A DNA stretch of 64,000 nt from Spirosomataceae bacterium TFI 002 (GTDB lineage Bacteria > Bacteroidota > Bacteroidia > Cytophagales > Spirosomataceae). Below are positions 54,303 to 62,729 of the stretch, piece by piece. The translations under genes and the position numbers were made by a program. Below the pieces are notes generated by a model that did no database searches, was not told where the DNA came from, and saw only the letters and a list, made by a program, of their open reading frames with translations. The first letter of the stretch is position 1. Each line of letters begins with the position of its first letter. The stretch is from contig LT907983.1 of the NCBI GenBank assembly GCA_900230115.1, positions 3,239,001 through 3,303,000 of the forward strand, in the 5' to 3' direction.

Positions 54303-55601
54303 ATGATAGAACAAGCCCCAGCATATAACAATGAAGAGAATACAATCTCTTTAATGGTAGAATTACAGTCGAATGGAATACTAAAAAATATTCAGGATGA
54401 ATATTTGTACTGGGATAAAGTAAAATATAAATCAAAAAAATATTCACCTGAGGAGCTGTGGAATGCCGTTAAACTACACAGGGTGCTTAAAAGTACAAAG
54501 ATAGGATTTGGCAAATATGCATTTTCTTATGTTATAACTGATTTTATGCAAAGGGCTTTACATCAGTTTGATATGCACATTGGCGGTACGCTCGGGAGTA
54601 ATATAGGAATAGCAGAAACTGATAAAACAAAATTCATAATAAGTTCACTTATAGAGGAATCGATTTCAAGTAGCCAGATTGAAGGAGCCAACACGACGCG
54701 AAAAAGGGCAAAAGAAATGATTCAATTAGAGAAAAAGCCTAAGAGTAAGTCTGAAATAATGATAATGAACAATTTCATAACCATGAAGCATATTGTTCAA
54801 AATAAAGACAAAGATCTTACGCCGGAAAATATACTTTACATTCATAAATTAATTTCTAATCAAACTTTAGATGACCCAAAAGATGAAGGCCAGTTTAGAG
54901 ATAATAATGAAGTCCATGTGGTAGATTATACCAAAGGTGAAATTGTACACAACCCTCCAGCTTTTAAAGAATTGGAAAGCCTGATAGAAGAGTTATGTAC
55001 CTTCTTTAATAATGATACCAAAGATTTTATTCATCCAATTATAAAAGGCTGCGTTATTCATTTTATGATAGGGTGGATTCACCCATTTACCGATGGAAAC
55101 GGAAGAGCAGCAAGAGCTTTGTTCTATTGGTATATGCTGAAAAAAGGGTATTGGCTTACCGAATACCTTTCTATTTCTAGAATAATTCAAGACACAAAAG
55201 TACAGTATGAGAAAGCTTACCTTTATACGGAGTCTGACGAAAATGATTTAAGCTACTTTATAACTTATCATATCAGAACAATGGAGAAAGCTTATGACGC
55301 TCTCAAAGAGTATATAAGCAGAAAACAAAAAGAAGTTTCTCAAGCTGGAAAGTTCATGAAGATTCCATTGGTAAATGAAAGGACCGCTCAAATACTTAAG
55401 ATTTTAAATGATGACCCTGATAGAATCTTTAGTACTAAAGAAATTGAATCTAGGTTTAATATTTCAAATTTTACCGCAAGGTCAGATTTGAAATCGCTAG
55501 TGAAACTTGGATTTCTGGAAGCTATACAAGTAAATAAGAAAAAGCAAAACTTTATTAAATCGAAAGATTTCGATAAGATAGTAAAGCAGAGTAAACTCTA
55601 A
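54303..55601 (+). CDS. Fic-family protein with C-terminal winged helix
   Basis: 432 residues from the ATG at 54303, chosen because the 27 upstream codons run through the operator palindrome and promoter. The autoinhibitory motif SSSQIEG is at 122–128 ([ST]xxxE[GN], N-terminal class). The catalytic HPFTDGNGRAAR (260–271) carries the histidine and arginines for transfer of AMP to a Tyr, Thr or Ser. The last ~80 residues form a DeoR/MarR-like winged helix (FSTKEIESRFNISNFTARSDLKSLVKLGFL). Target proteins are unknown. It is the intact gene of cassette 3. Confidence 0.93.
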   Translation: MIEQAPAYNNEENTISLMVELQSNGILKNIQDEYLYWDKVKYKSKKYSPEELWNAVKLHRVLKSTKIGFGKYAFSYVITDFMQRALHQFDMHIGGTLGSNIGIAETDKTKFIISSLIEESISSSQIEGANTTRKRAKEMIQLEKKPKSKSEIMIMNNFITMKHIVQNKDKDLTPENILYIHKLISNQTLDDPKDEGQFRDNNEVHVVDYTKGEIVHNPPAFKELESLIEELCTFFNNDTKDFIHPIIKGCVIHFMIGWIHPFTDGNGRAARALFYWYMLKKGYWLTEYLSISRIIQDTKVQYEKAYLYTESDENDLSYFITYHIRTMEKAYDALKEYISRKQKEVSQAGKFMKIPLVNERTAQILKILNDDPDRIFSTKEIESRFNISNFTARSDLKSLVKLGFLEAIQVNKKKQNFIKSKDFDKIVKQSKL

Positions 55602-55710
55602 GACCGAGGTATACTTGTTAAGCGTGAAAAAGGATAAGTTTGATAAATGACCGAATAATCAATTTGTTATTTTTAGCCGTTTTTATCCGTTATAAACGGG
55701 TAATTTGCGT

Positions 55711-55730
55711 GTGTACTAATGTTGTCTTCC
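55711..55730 (+). repeat. Right arm of a degenerate attC-like site (end of Fic cassette)
   Basis: TGTACTAATGTTGTCTTCC resembles the right end of site C (TACTAACCGTTGTGCTTC). The GTT junction is at 55721. Its reverse complement recurs as the left box of site D (GGAAAGACAAC), supporting a cassette boundary here. No matching left arm was found in 55602–55700, which also has a small CCGTTT/AAACGG hairpin. Confidence 0.5.
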
Positions 55731-55737
55731 ATCAAGA

Positions 55738-56397
55738 ATGAAAAAAATAATACTTTTGATTTTATGGGTTTCTTTATCAAATTGTTCAAAAATCAAAGTT
55801 TTGGATGAGCCAACAACATATATAACAAGTCTACCTTTACAAATTGATTCTACCAAATTCCAGCAGTTTAGAAAAGTATTTAAAACAGAAAAAATCAATG
55901 AAGTTTCCAAAAACTACGGTGGTCTCAAACCGAAATATGAGATGGCAATTATTACTCAATTACTAACTGACTCAATAACAAATAATTGCTTATGGTTAAA
56001 TCATGGTCTTTTGCCTTTTTGCAACAATATTTTAATCAGAAACAAAGGAGCATTTGAACTTATAGATACCAAAACAAAATTCAATGACTTTTTTTTACCT
56101 ATTTCAGATGAAGAAGAAGCTTTAGCATATGTTTCTATTATGACAGAAACAAGCTGCGAATATGAATTTGATATAAAATTTAAGTATAGAACTTTTGTCA
56201 AAAACATAAATAAATCATATGCTATTCAAGTAAAAAATGGTTTTGAGACTTTAACATTTGACTACGATTTATTCGGCTGTGGACCGCATAGTCACTATTC
56301 GGTAAAGAATTTCGTGGATTATAATGGGAACATTCGTTTGATTGAAAAAAGAAAAATCTACGAAAATCCAGAAGAAGATGGGCTTTGTGTTGACTAA
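55738..56397 (+). CDS. Lipoprotein of unknown function
   Basis: 219 residues with a lipoprotein signal peptide: MKKIILLILWVSLSNC, lipobox cysteine at 16. The mature protein has two cysteines far from each other (NCLW..., TSCEYEFD), another at CGPHSHYS, and ends GLCVD. I do not recognise the family. It begins 17 bp after the cassette junction and ends 5 bp before the left box of site D, so cassette 4 is this gene alone. Confidence 0.75.
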   Translation: MKKIILLILWVSLSNCSKIKVLDEPTTYITSLPLQIDSTKFQQFRKVFKTEKINEVSKNYGGLKPKYEMAIITQLLTDSITNNCLWLNHGLLPFCNNILIRNKGAFELIDTKTKFNDFFLPISDEEEALAYVSIMTETSCEYEFDIKFKYRTFVKNINKSYAIQVKNGFETLTFDYDLFGCGPHSHYSVKNFVDYNGNIRLIEKRKIYENPEEDGLCVD

Positions 56398-56401
56398 AAG
56401 C

Positions 56402-56488
56402 GGAAAGACAACAAGACGGTTTACGAGAGCTTTTACAACCGAACATAGCCAATGCACAGCCCATCGCATACCGCAATCGTTAGGTGCT
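56402..56488 (+). repeat. attC-like site D (end of lipoprotein cassette)
   Basis: Left arm GGAAAGACAACAAGACGG continues TTTACGA. The right arm is TCGCATACCGCAATCGTTAGG. CGGTTTACGA pairs with TCGCATACCG at 8/10. The left box matches the reverse complement of the same cassette's start (GTTGTCTTCC, one extra A). The right end, GTTAGGT, fits the classical GTTRRRY core. Confidence 0.8.
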
Positions 56489-56650
56489 ATTCCCCAGATA
56501 AGCCGCTCCAGAATTGATTTAAGGAAAGATATCCCTTCTTCTACAGCTTATTAATTTCGCCTGCAATCGTAAAAGAGAAAATAAGAGAAATTGTCTTAAA
56601 ATAGTACAACAAATGGAGCTAAAATTGTACTTTAAGGTACGTTAGTCAGA
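56489..56650 (+). repeat. 162-bp cassette-start repeat, copy 2
   Basis: The second copy of the sequence at 53738–53899, again starting 10 bp after a GTT junction. The two differ at about 13 positions. It leads into the mcrB gene 41 bp later. Confidence 0.9.
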
Positions 56651-56691
56651 ATTGTAAAGGCGACACCGATACCAAGAATAAAACATAAAAT

Positions 56692-58584
56692 ATGACACAA
56701 GAAGAACTAATAATAAATTGGAGCGACAAAATCCTTCAGCACTTACTTAAACTCAAAGAAGAAAAGCATCCTGAGTTAACCTTTTGGCTTAGAAAACAAG
56801 ATAGTGAAAGACTTCGAAAAGGATATTGGTTTCAAGGCAGTCATTATATTTTTCTTGGATTAGTTAATAAAGGTGATTGGAAAAATAAAACCCGTCAAGC
56901 AGGTTTGGTTTTTAATTTTTGGAACATAGAAAACCCCAATGCCTATTTAGAATTGGCATTTCAAAGTGAAACTGATACACAAATTATTCAAGCCTATGAA
57001 GAAATAGTAAAGAAAATTGGTGGGTTTGAACAGAAAGGTAAAGGCAATTATTATAAACATTACACTGGAACAGATTTCATTAAAATTATCAATTCCTTTT
57101 ATTCAAACGATTGGGAAGTATTTAAAAATATATTTAATAAATATGATCTTGCGGAAGAACTAATTATTCCAGAAGGCAAGTTTAAAAGTTTGTTAAACAG
57201 AACTCTCCAAGTTAAGGAGAATAGAGATATTGTCTTACCAAAAGATACTACAAATGAACCCGATGACGATATAAATTATTGGTGGTTAAATGCTAATCCT
57301 AAAATTTGGTCAATTAGCAAACATAACGTTGGTCAGAAACAAACATATACTACCCATAACGAAAAAGGGAATAAAAGAAGAATTTACAAACACTTTGAAG
57401 CTGCCAAAAGAGGTGATTTAATGGTTGGATATGAAAGTTCTCCAACCAAACAAATAAAGGCTATCTACGAAATCACACAAGGTATTCATAACACAACTAA
57501 TGGTGAGGAAATCGAGTTTGAATTGATTGAAAAATTGGAAATCCCTATTCATTGGAATGATTTAAAAAATAATCCTTCTCTTCAAGAATGTGAAGTTTTC
57601 ATCAATAACCAAGGTAGTTTATTCAAATTAACGGAGGAGGAATATGAAGTAATAAGAGAGATAATTGATAATAAAAACATTCTCACCGAGAAACTTCTTC
57701 AATCTGAAAATATCAAGAGTTACAAATTTTCAGAAGACCCTGATAAACCATTTATAAGTGAATCTGATTTTTCTAATACTGTTTCATTGTTAAAAAGGAA
57801 GAAAAACATAATCCTTCAAGGCCCTCCAGGTGTTGGTAAGACTTTTATAGCAAGAAAAATCGCATACGAAATTATGCAAGAGGTGAAAGACACTAACATT
57901 GAAATGGTGCAATTTCACCAATCCTATAGTTATGAAGATTTTATTCAAGGGCTTCGCCCAACTCTAAAAGGTGGTTTCGATTTACGAGATGGTATCTTCT
58001 ACTCCTTTTGTCAAAGAGCATTAGCTCACCCAGAGCGTCCTTTCTTTTTTATTATTGACGAAATAAATCGAGGCAATCTGAGTAAGATATTTGGAGAGTT
58101 AATGATGCTTATTGAAGCGGATAAGAGAGAAGAAAAATTTGCATTAAAACTCACTTATGCAGAAGACGAAGAAGACAGATTCTACGTGCCTAATAATCTT
58201 TTCATAATCGGAACTATGAACACCGCAGACCGTTCACTAGCAATAGTTGATTATGCTTTAAGAAGAAGGTTTGCTTTTGTTTCGCTACAACCTGATTATG
58301 GATTAAACTTCCGGTCGTTTTTGAATGATAAAGGCTTATCAGAAGGAATGATTGAACACATATGTTCTTCAATATCTAAACTAAATAATAAAATTAAAGA
58401 GGATGTTAATCTTGGCGAAGGCTTCCAAATTGGGCATAGCTACTTTTGTACCTACAAGAATGACGGAAATGAAAATCAGTGGTGGTCAGAAATATTAAAT
58501 TTTGAATTAAACCCCTTATTAGAAGAGATTTGGTTTGATGACTTATCAAAAGTTTCTGATACGATAAAACAGCTTTCAAGATAG
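56692..58584 (+). CDS. McrB-like GTPase/ATPase with EVE domain (type IV restriction)
   Basis: 630 residues. The N-terminal ~190 residues are a specificity region I cannot name. An EVE/YTH-like base-binding domain follows at ~196–320 (YWWLNANPKIWSI, HFEAAKRGDLMVGYESS). The AAA+ domain has Walker A GPPGVGKT (377–384), a second motif FFFIIDEINRGN and the McrB-type sensor GTMNTADRSLAIVDYALRRRF. EVE domains read modified bases, so the system probably cleaves DNA with modified cytosine. It is coupled to the next gene by a 3-bp gap. Confidence 0.93.
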   Translation: MTQEELIINWSDKILQHLLKLKEEKHPELTFWLRKQDSERLRKGYWFQGSHYIFLGLVNKGDWKNKTRQAGLVFNFWNIENPNAYLELAFQSETDTQIIQAYEEIVKKIGGFEQKGKGNYYKHYTGTDFIKIINSFYSNDWEVFKNIFNKYDLAEELIIPEGKFKSLLNRTLQVKENRDIVLPKDTTNEPDDDINYWWLNANPKIWSISKHNVGQKQTYTTHNEKGNKRRIYKHFEAAKRGDLMVGYESSPTKQIKAIYEITQGIHNTTNGEEIEFELIEKLEIPIHWNDLKNNPSLQECEVFINNQGSLFKLTEEEYEVIREIIDNKNILTEKLLQSENIKSYKFSEDPDKPFISESDFSNTVSLLKRKKNIILQGPPGVGKTFIARKIAYEIMQEVKDTNIEMVQFHQSYSYEDFIQGLRPTLKGGFDLRDGIFYSFCQRALAHPERPFFFIIDEINRGNLSKIFGELMMLIEADKREEKFALKLTYAEDEEDRFYVPNNLFIIGTMNTADRSLAIVDYALRRRFAFVSLQPDYGLNFRSFLNDKGLSEGMIEHICSSISKLNNKIKEDVNLGEGFQIGHSYFCTYKNDGNENQWWSEILNFELNPLLEEIWFDDLSKVSDTIKQLSR

Positions 58585-58587
58585 AAA

Positions 58588-59625
58588 ATGGCAATCCCAA
58601 TTGAAAATATATACTTTTTACTATGTTATGCTTGGAACAAGCTAGAAGAAAAGGAGCGAGTTGAAGTTTCCATTGACGATAAAACGGAACTACTTGATTT
58701 ATTTTCCAAAGTGCTAATCACCTCTTCAAAATTACTTCTCAAAAGAGGAATTGATAAAAGCTATATTGACTACGTGGAAGAAATTTCGGGTGTTAAAGGT
58801 AAAATCGAGATAAGTCAAACTCTCAAAAGAAATTTATTTTTCAAACAAAAAACTGTTTGTACGTATGATGATTTTTCTGCCAATATTCTCACAAATCAAA
58901 TTTTAGTTTCAACAATTTACAGACTTACAAGAACAAAAGGTATTGACCCCATTCTAAAAATGGAATTGGCAAAACTGGAAAAAAAGTTTTTAGGGATTGA
59001 CCTAATTGAAATAAAAGTAAGTCACTTCAAGCAAGTTAAGCTAAACAGAAATAATCGGTTTTATGGGTTTGTGATGAATGTTTGTTATTTGATTTATGAA
59101 AGCACTTTCCCGTCAGAAGAAAAAGGAAAATACAAATTTTCTGATTTCACAAGGGACGACAACAAAATGAATCAGTTATTTGAAGCTTTTATTCGTAATT
59201 TTTATCGGATTGAGCAAAAGAAATTCAATACTGTAAAGAAAGAAATTATTAAATGGCAATTTCAACATACTGACATAGAAAGTTATCAGTATTTACCTCA
59301 AATGGAAACTGACATCTCATTAGAAAATGAAGAGCAGAAAGTAATAATTGATGCTAAATATTATAGAGAGACAATGACCATCAATTACAACAAAGAGAGA
59401 ATTAAGTCATCTAACCTATATCAGTTGTTCAGCTACCTCCTAAATCAACAAGACGGAAGTGAGAAAACTAAGAATGCGACAGGAATTCTATTGTATCCAA
59501 CAATTGAAAAGGATTATGATTTGGATTTTAAGTATAACGACCATAACATTCAAATACGGACTGTAAATCTAAATTCGAATTGGAGAAATATATCAACCAG
59601 ACTAAAAGAAATAATAAATACTTGA
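58588..59625 (+). CDS. McrC-like nuclease subunit
   Basis: 345 residues, the partner of McrB. The N-terminal helical part begins IPIENIYFLLCYAWNK. The C-terminal PD-(D/E)xK nuclease core has E199, then D242 (METDISLENEE) and the DAK motif at 255–257 (IIDAKYYRE). It cuts DNA when activated by the McrB ring in characterised systems. It is the last gene of the array, ending 26 bp before the left box of site E. Confidence 0.92.
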   Translation: MAIPIENIYFLLCYAWNKLEEKERVEVSIDDKTELLDLFSKVLITSSKLLLKRGIDKSYIDYVEEISGVKGKIEISQTLKRNLFFKQKTVCTYDDFSANILTNQILVSTIYRLTRTKGIDPILKMELAKLEKKFLGIDLIEIKVSHFKQVKLNRNNRFYGFVMNVCYLIYESTFPSEEKGKYKFSDFTRDDNKMNQLFEAFIRNFYRIEQKKFNTVKKEIIKWQFQHTDIESYQYLPQMETDISLENEEQKVIIDAKYYRETMTINYNKERIKSSNLYQLFSYLLNQQDGSEKTKNATGILLYPTIEKDYDLDFKYNDHNIQIRTVNLNSNWRNISTRLKEIINT

Positions 59626-59650
59626 CAATGTGAAGAATAAACAACGAATC

Positions 59651-59781
59651 GCCAACATTTTGTATAAGTAATGGCTGGCAACGTGCTAAATATCAGGTTT
59701 TGTAGCCCGCTCAAACTGCGTAGCTGTTTGACAGGAAACTACCACGCAATCTGCCACTACTCATACAATTTACCGTTAGCC
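59651..59781 (+). repeat. attC-like site E (end of McrBC cassette, right boundary of island)
   Basis: Left arm GCCAACATTTTGTATAAGTAATGGC (59651–59675) pairs with GCCACTACTCATACAA (59753–59768). TTGTATnAGTAnTGGC matches 14/16 between arms. The right end is ACCGTTAGCC with the junction at 59775. The left box does not match the start of the McrBC cassette. The rest of the gap up to 59875 has no gene. Confidence 0.8.
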
Positions 59782-59875
59782 TGTAATTGATAGAAACATC
59801 AGCTCCGCAAAGTCTTCTTGAGCTCGCGGCTTCAGGCCGAGGTGAGCATATTACGTTTTTGATAAATATGGATTT

Positions 59876-60595
59876 CTACGGATTTGTAGACCATAAAGCA
59901 GCTCCTTTTAGCATAGCTCTCCTTGGGAGTTTAAGTCCTGCAAGTATGAGATCGGCGAAGTCTTTGGGCTGTAACACTGTTTCTTGAGAATCCTTGCTGG
60001 CAATACCCAGCTCTATTGTCATGTCGGATTCTATGGTGCTTGGGGTTAGGGTGCATACCCTAATATTGTTTTTTCTAACCTCCTTCATTAGTGATTCTGA
60101 CATTCCTATCACGGCGAATTTGGAAGCGGAGTAGGCAGAGATATTTGGATTTCCGGTTAGTCCTGCCGTAGAAGAAACATTAATGATGTCACCTTCGTTT
60201 TTGGCCAGTAAGTGTGGCAAAACCTCCTTGGTTACATAATACATTCCCATTACATTGGTTTGTATAATTTTCTCCCATTGGCTTACCTCCATTTCGTTAA
60301 ATGTCCCTACTGCGGCAATTCCAGCATTATTTACCAAAATATCTACCGAGCCTAAAGTTTTTATAATGTCAGCAATACTGCTTTTAACTTCTTCATAGTT
60401 GCCCACATCGAAAACTGAATAAATAGCTTTCACTCCAAGGCTTTCCAATTCGGAAACGGTTTCTTTCAAAACTTTTTCATTTCTACCAGTTATTGCTATA
60501 TCGATTCCTTCTTTGGCAAATGCCATGGCGGTTGCTTTGCCTAATCCCCTTCCACCGCCTGTGATGATGGCTTTTTTGTGTCTTAAATCGCTCAT
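59876..60595 (-). CDS. SDR-family oxidoreductase (FabG-like)
   Basis: A classical short-chain dehydrogenase of 239 residues: KKAIITGGGRGLGKATA (cofactor motif), NNAG, the catalytic serines NVSSTAG and YSASKFA (YxxxK intact). The substrate is not determinable. It resembles 3-oxoacyl-reductase-like proteins used for many substrates. It is the last gene of a leftward operon with the propeller-Dabb and HbpS-like genes, 8 bp behind the former, and abuts the cassette island. Confidence 0.93.
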   Translation of the reverse strand: MSDLRHKKAIITGGGRGLGKATAMAFAKEGIDIAITGRNEKVLKETVSELESLGVKAIYSVFDVGNYEEVKSSIADIIKTLGSVDILVNNAGIAAVGTFNEMEVSQWEKIIQTNVMGMYYVTKEVLPHLLAKNEGDIINVSSTAGLTGNPNISAYSASKFAVIGMSESLMKEVRKNNIRVCTLTPSTIESDMTIELGIASKDSQETVLQPKDFADLILAGLKLPRRAMLKGAALWSTNP

Positions 60596-60603
60596 TGTTT
60601 ACT

Positions 60604-62130
60604 TTAGTTATTTGTTGTCCAATAATCCATCACAAACACATCTGCGATGATAGGGCCTACCTTGCTCACTAGATCCAAATGTGCCTTATGAAATAAGTAT
60701 ATTTCGCGGGCATGTTCGTCCTTAAATGTCAGGGTAAAAGTATGAGTGAAGCCTTTGCTGGCACCTTCTTCACTGTCATTTATTCCCCATTCAATGTCTG
60801 CGATTTCTGGAATTTCATTCTTCAGGTCTACAAAGACTTTTTCTGCATCTCTTATTTGTTGTTGGGTAGCTTCTGCTTTGTATTTGAGGTTGACTACATG
60901 CCTTAATAGCTTACCTTTTCTATTGATTGTGGGAGAGATCTTGTATGTAGCTATTTGTTTTAAATCAAACCTATTGGAGCCCGCAATAAGGAAATTGTCA
61001 TTGCCTATTTTATGTGAGCGTAGGCCATAGTAGATAGAAAACCCTGTTTCGAGATAGTTTATAGGGCTAAGAATTCCATCTGCATTTAATCTACAGAGTT
61101 GAATACTGGCATCGTCTCGGGTGCCCACAGCCAATATGGCTTCCTTATCGTTTACAGATATAATTTCTATTCTGGTTTGTCCTTGGAGTTTCGTGTTTTC
61201 ATCGTCTTTTAGTACAAAGTGTGGTACCAAAGCTCCCTTATTGTTCACCTTGAAAACGCTTACACCATCGCCATGGTAAAAGAAGTCTGGATTTTTAATG
61301 AATCCATTGGATTCATAATATTTATGGTGCCTGTGACCTACAACTACGTAGTTGTTGTTTCCGAGGGTGACGCCAGTAACTGGGTACGCTCCAGTTAAAT
61401 ATCTGTCCGTATTGTTATCTGCAATGTTGTTGATGTTTTTAAAGGTTCCATCGTCTTCAACACTAAAACTACTTACGCCATTATCCTGAAAACCACTAGT
61501 ATATAAATATGTTTTACCGTTTATTTTATGAATAAACATGCCAATGATTCCATCGGTGAAGATGTTGTCATCGTCTTTCATGGACTGTACGTGTGTTAGT
61601 TTTCCGTCATCATGAATTTTGAAACTACTCAAGCCTGGAGTTTCTTCTAAACCTCCAATAAAGAGATACGAAGATTGTTTCATGTGGATCACCTGTAAAG
61701 TGATGGCGGTTCCAAGGTGTGTTTCATCGGTATCTTCTACTAGGGAGACTCGCTCAAGTGAGCCATTTTCTAGAATTTTGAAAGTTTCAATGACATTGCC
61801 ATGTTTGTTCGCTATAAATAGAAAGTCTGTGCCGTTGATATTGTCCGCAACCATGCCTCTGGCTGGCCCTTTTTGCATATAAAGATCGTGTTTGCTTATT
61901 GGGCTTAGTTTGCCTTCTTGATTCATGCTAAACACGTCTACACTGCCAAAGCCACCAGCGTATACATAATGCGAGCCGTCTTTTTCATAGCTTGTAATGG
62001 TTACTGTGTTATTGGCAGAAATGTTTTTGACATCTTTTCTATATAGCATCAAGTCACTAGAAACTTGAGCCGAACAATAATGAGATAGTAGCACAATGAT
62101 ACTAAGAAGGTATCTTTTTATGGAATTCAT
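60604..62130 (-). CDS. Secreted beta-propeller protein with C-terminal Dabb domain
   Basis: 508 residues with a signal peptide ending YCSAQ. Residues ~25–400 contain repeated propeller blades (GFGSVDVFSMNQEGKLS, GLSSFKIHDDGKL, GVSSFSVEDDGTF, GVSVFKVNNKGAL), a lactonase/FG-GAP-like pattern. The last ~100 residues are a Dabb (stress-responsive alpha/beta barrel) domain: LLRHVVNLKYK...THTFTLTFKDEHAREIYLFHKAHLDL. I have not seen this combination as a named protein. The function is unknown. Confidence 0.82.
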   Translation of the reverse strand: MNSIKRYLLSIIVLLSHYCSAQVSSDLMLYRKDVKNISANNTVTITSYEKDGSHYVYAGGFGSVDVFSMNQEGKLSPISKHDLYMQKGPARGMVADNINGTDFLFIANKHGNVIETFKILENGSLERVSLVEDTDETHLGTAITLQVIHMKQSSYLFIGGLEETPGLSSFKIHDDGKLTHVQSMKDDDNIFTDGIIGMFIHKINGKTYLYTSGFQDNGVSSFSVEDDGTFKNINNIADNNTDRYLTGAYPVTGVTLGNNNYVVVGHRHHKYYESNGFIKNPDFFYHGDGVSVFKVNNKGALVPHFVLKDDENTKLQGQTRIEIISVNDKEAILAVGTRDDASIQLCRLNADGILSPINYLETGFSIYYGLRSHKIGNDNFLIAGSNRFDLKQIATYKISPTINRKGKLLRHVVNLKYKAEATQQQIRDAEKVFVDLKNEIPEIADIEWGINDSEEGASKGFTHTFTLTFKDEHAREIYLFHKAHLDLVSKVGPIIADVFVMDYWTTNN

Positions 62131-62158
62131 AATTTTAGTCTTTTGTAGAAATAATGAT

Positions 62159-62644
62159 TTAATCGAGAATCGAACTTGCTCCAGCTGTTGCTATAGCTCT
62201 ATCTTGCTCTATGGTTCCGCCACTCACACCAATGGCTCCTATAATTTTGCCTTGCTTATTTTTAATAGGAATGCCACTAGGGAAAGTGATAAGGCCGCCA
62301 TTGGAATGCTCAATATTGTAAATAATTCCTCCTGGTTGGGTTAATTTGCCCAATTCTCCAGTATCAATATCAAAGTATCTAGCAGTTTTGGCTTTTTTAA
62401 TAGCGACGTCTATACTACCTAGGTAGGAATCATCCATTCTTACGAATGCCTTCAAGTTTGCCCCTGCATCTACAATGGCAATGTTTACTAGCACATTTGA
62501 TGCTTCTGCATTTTTCTTTGCAGCTAGAATGGCTTGGTTAGCCTTGTCGAGTGTAATGTCGTTAGTTATTTGTGCGTTGAGGGTATTAGCTACCAAGGTT
62601 AAGAGTATAAAAACACAAAATTTTGCTTTAGTACTTAAGTTCAT
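62159..62644 (-). CDS. Secreted HbpS/GlcG-like haem-binding-fold protein
   Basis: 161 residues with a signal peptide ending ANTLNAQ. The body is a GlcG/HbpS fold: ANQAILAAKKNAE, IAIVDAGANLKAFVRMD, SIDVAIKKAKTARYF, FPSGIPIKNKQGKIIGAIGVSGGTIEQD. Relatives bind haem or sense redox state, or sit in glycolate or aldehyde operons. It is the first gene of the leftward operon, 28 bp before the propeller-Dabb gene. The ligand is not known. Confidence 0.88.
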   Translation of the reverse strand: MNLSTKAKFCVFILLTLVANTLNAQITNDITLDKANQAILAAKKNAEASNVLVNIAIVDAGANLKAFVRMDDSYLGSIDVAIKKAKTARYFDIDTGELGKLTQPGGIIYNIEHSNGGLITFPSGIPIKNKQGKIIGAIGVSGGTIEQDRAIATAGASSILD

Positions 62645-62729
62645 AATTGTCCTTCATATTTTAGTAATGCAAAGGTTATGATCTATTCTAAGAATAAAGT
62701 TGAACTTGTTCAACACGGCTAAAAATTTC

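Larger units (their letters stand above)
50299..59775 (+). mobile_element. Array of integron-type gene cassettes (five units)
   Basis: Five segments run between GTT junctions at 50299, 51689, 53728, 55721, 56479 and 59775. Each junction except 55721 ends an imperfect palindrome whose left arm has AACA and whose right arm has a (A)TA(T/C)...CGTT pattern. In cassettes 1, 2 and 4 the left box is the reverse complement of that same cassette's first bases: GCCACCAAC against GTTGATGGC (8/9), GCACCCTAAC against GTTAGGGTGC (10/10), and GGAAAGACAAC against GTTGTCTTCC (one extra A). This is what integrase-mediated insertion of circular cassettes leaves. Cassettes 3 and 5 do not follow it. All genes point the same way. 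No integrase is in the window. Confidence 0.75.

Noticed and set aside
55602..55700. Complete attC-like palindrome after Fic
   Set aside because: No left arm pairing with the right arm at 55711–55730 was found. Only the right half is supported.
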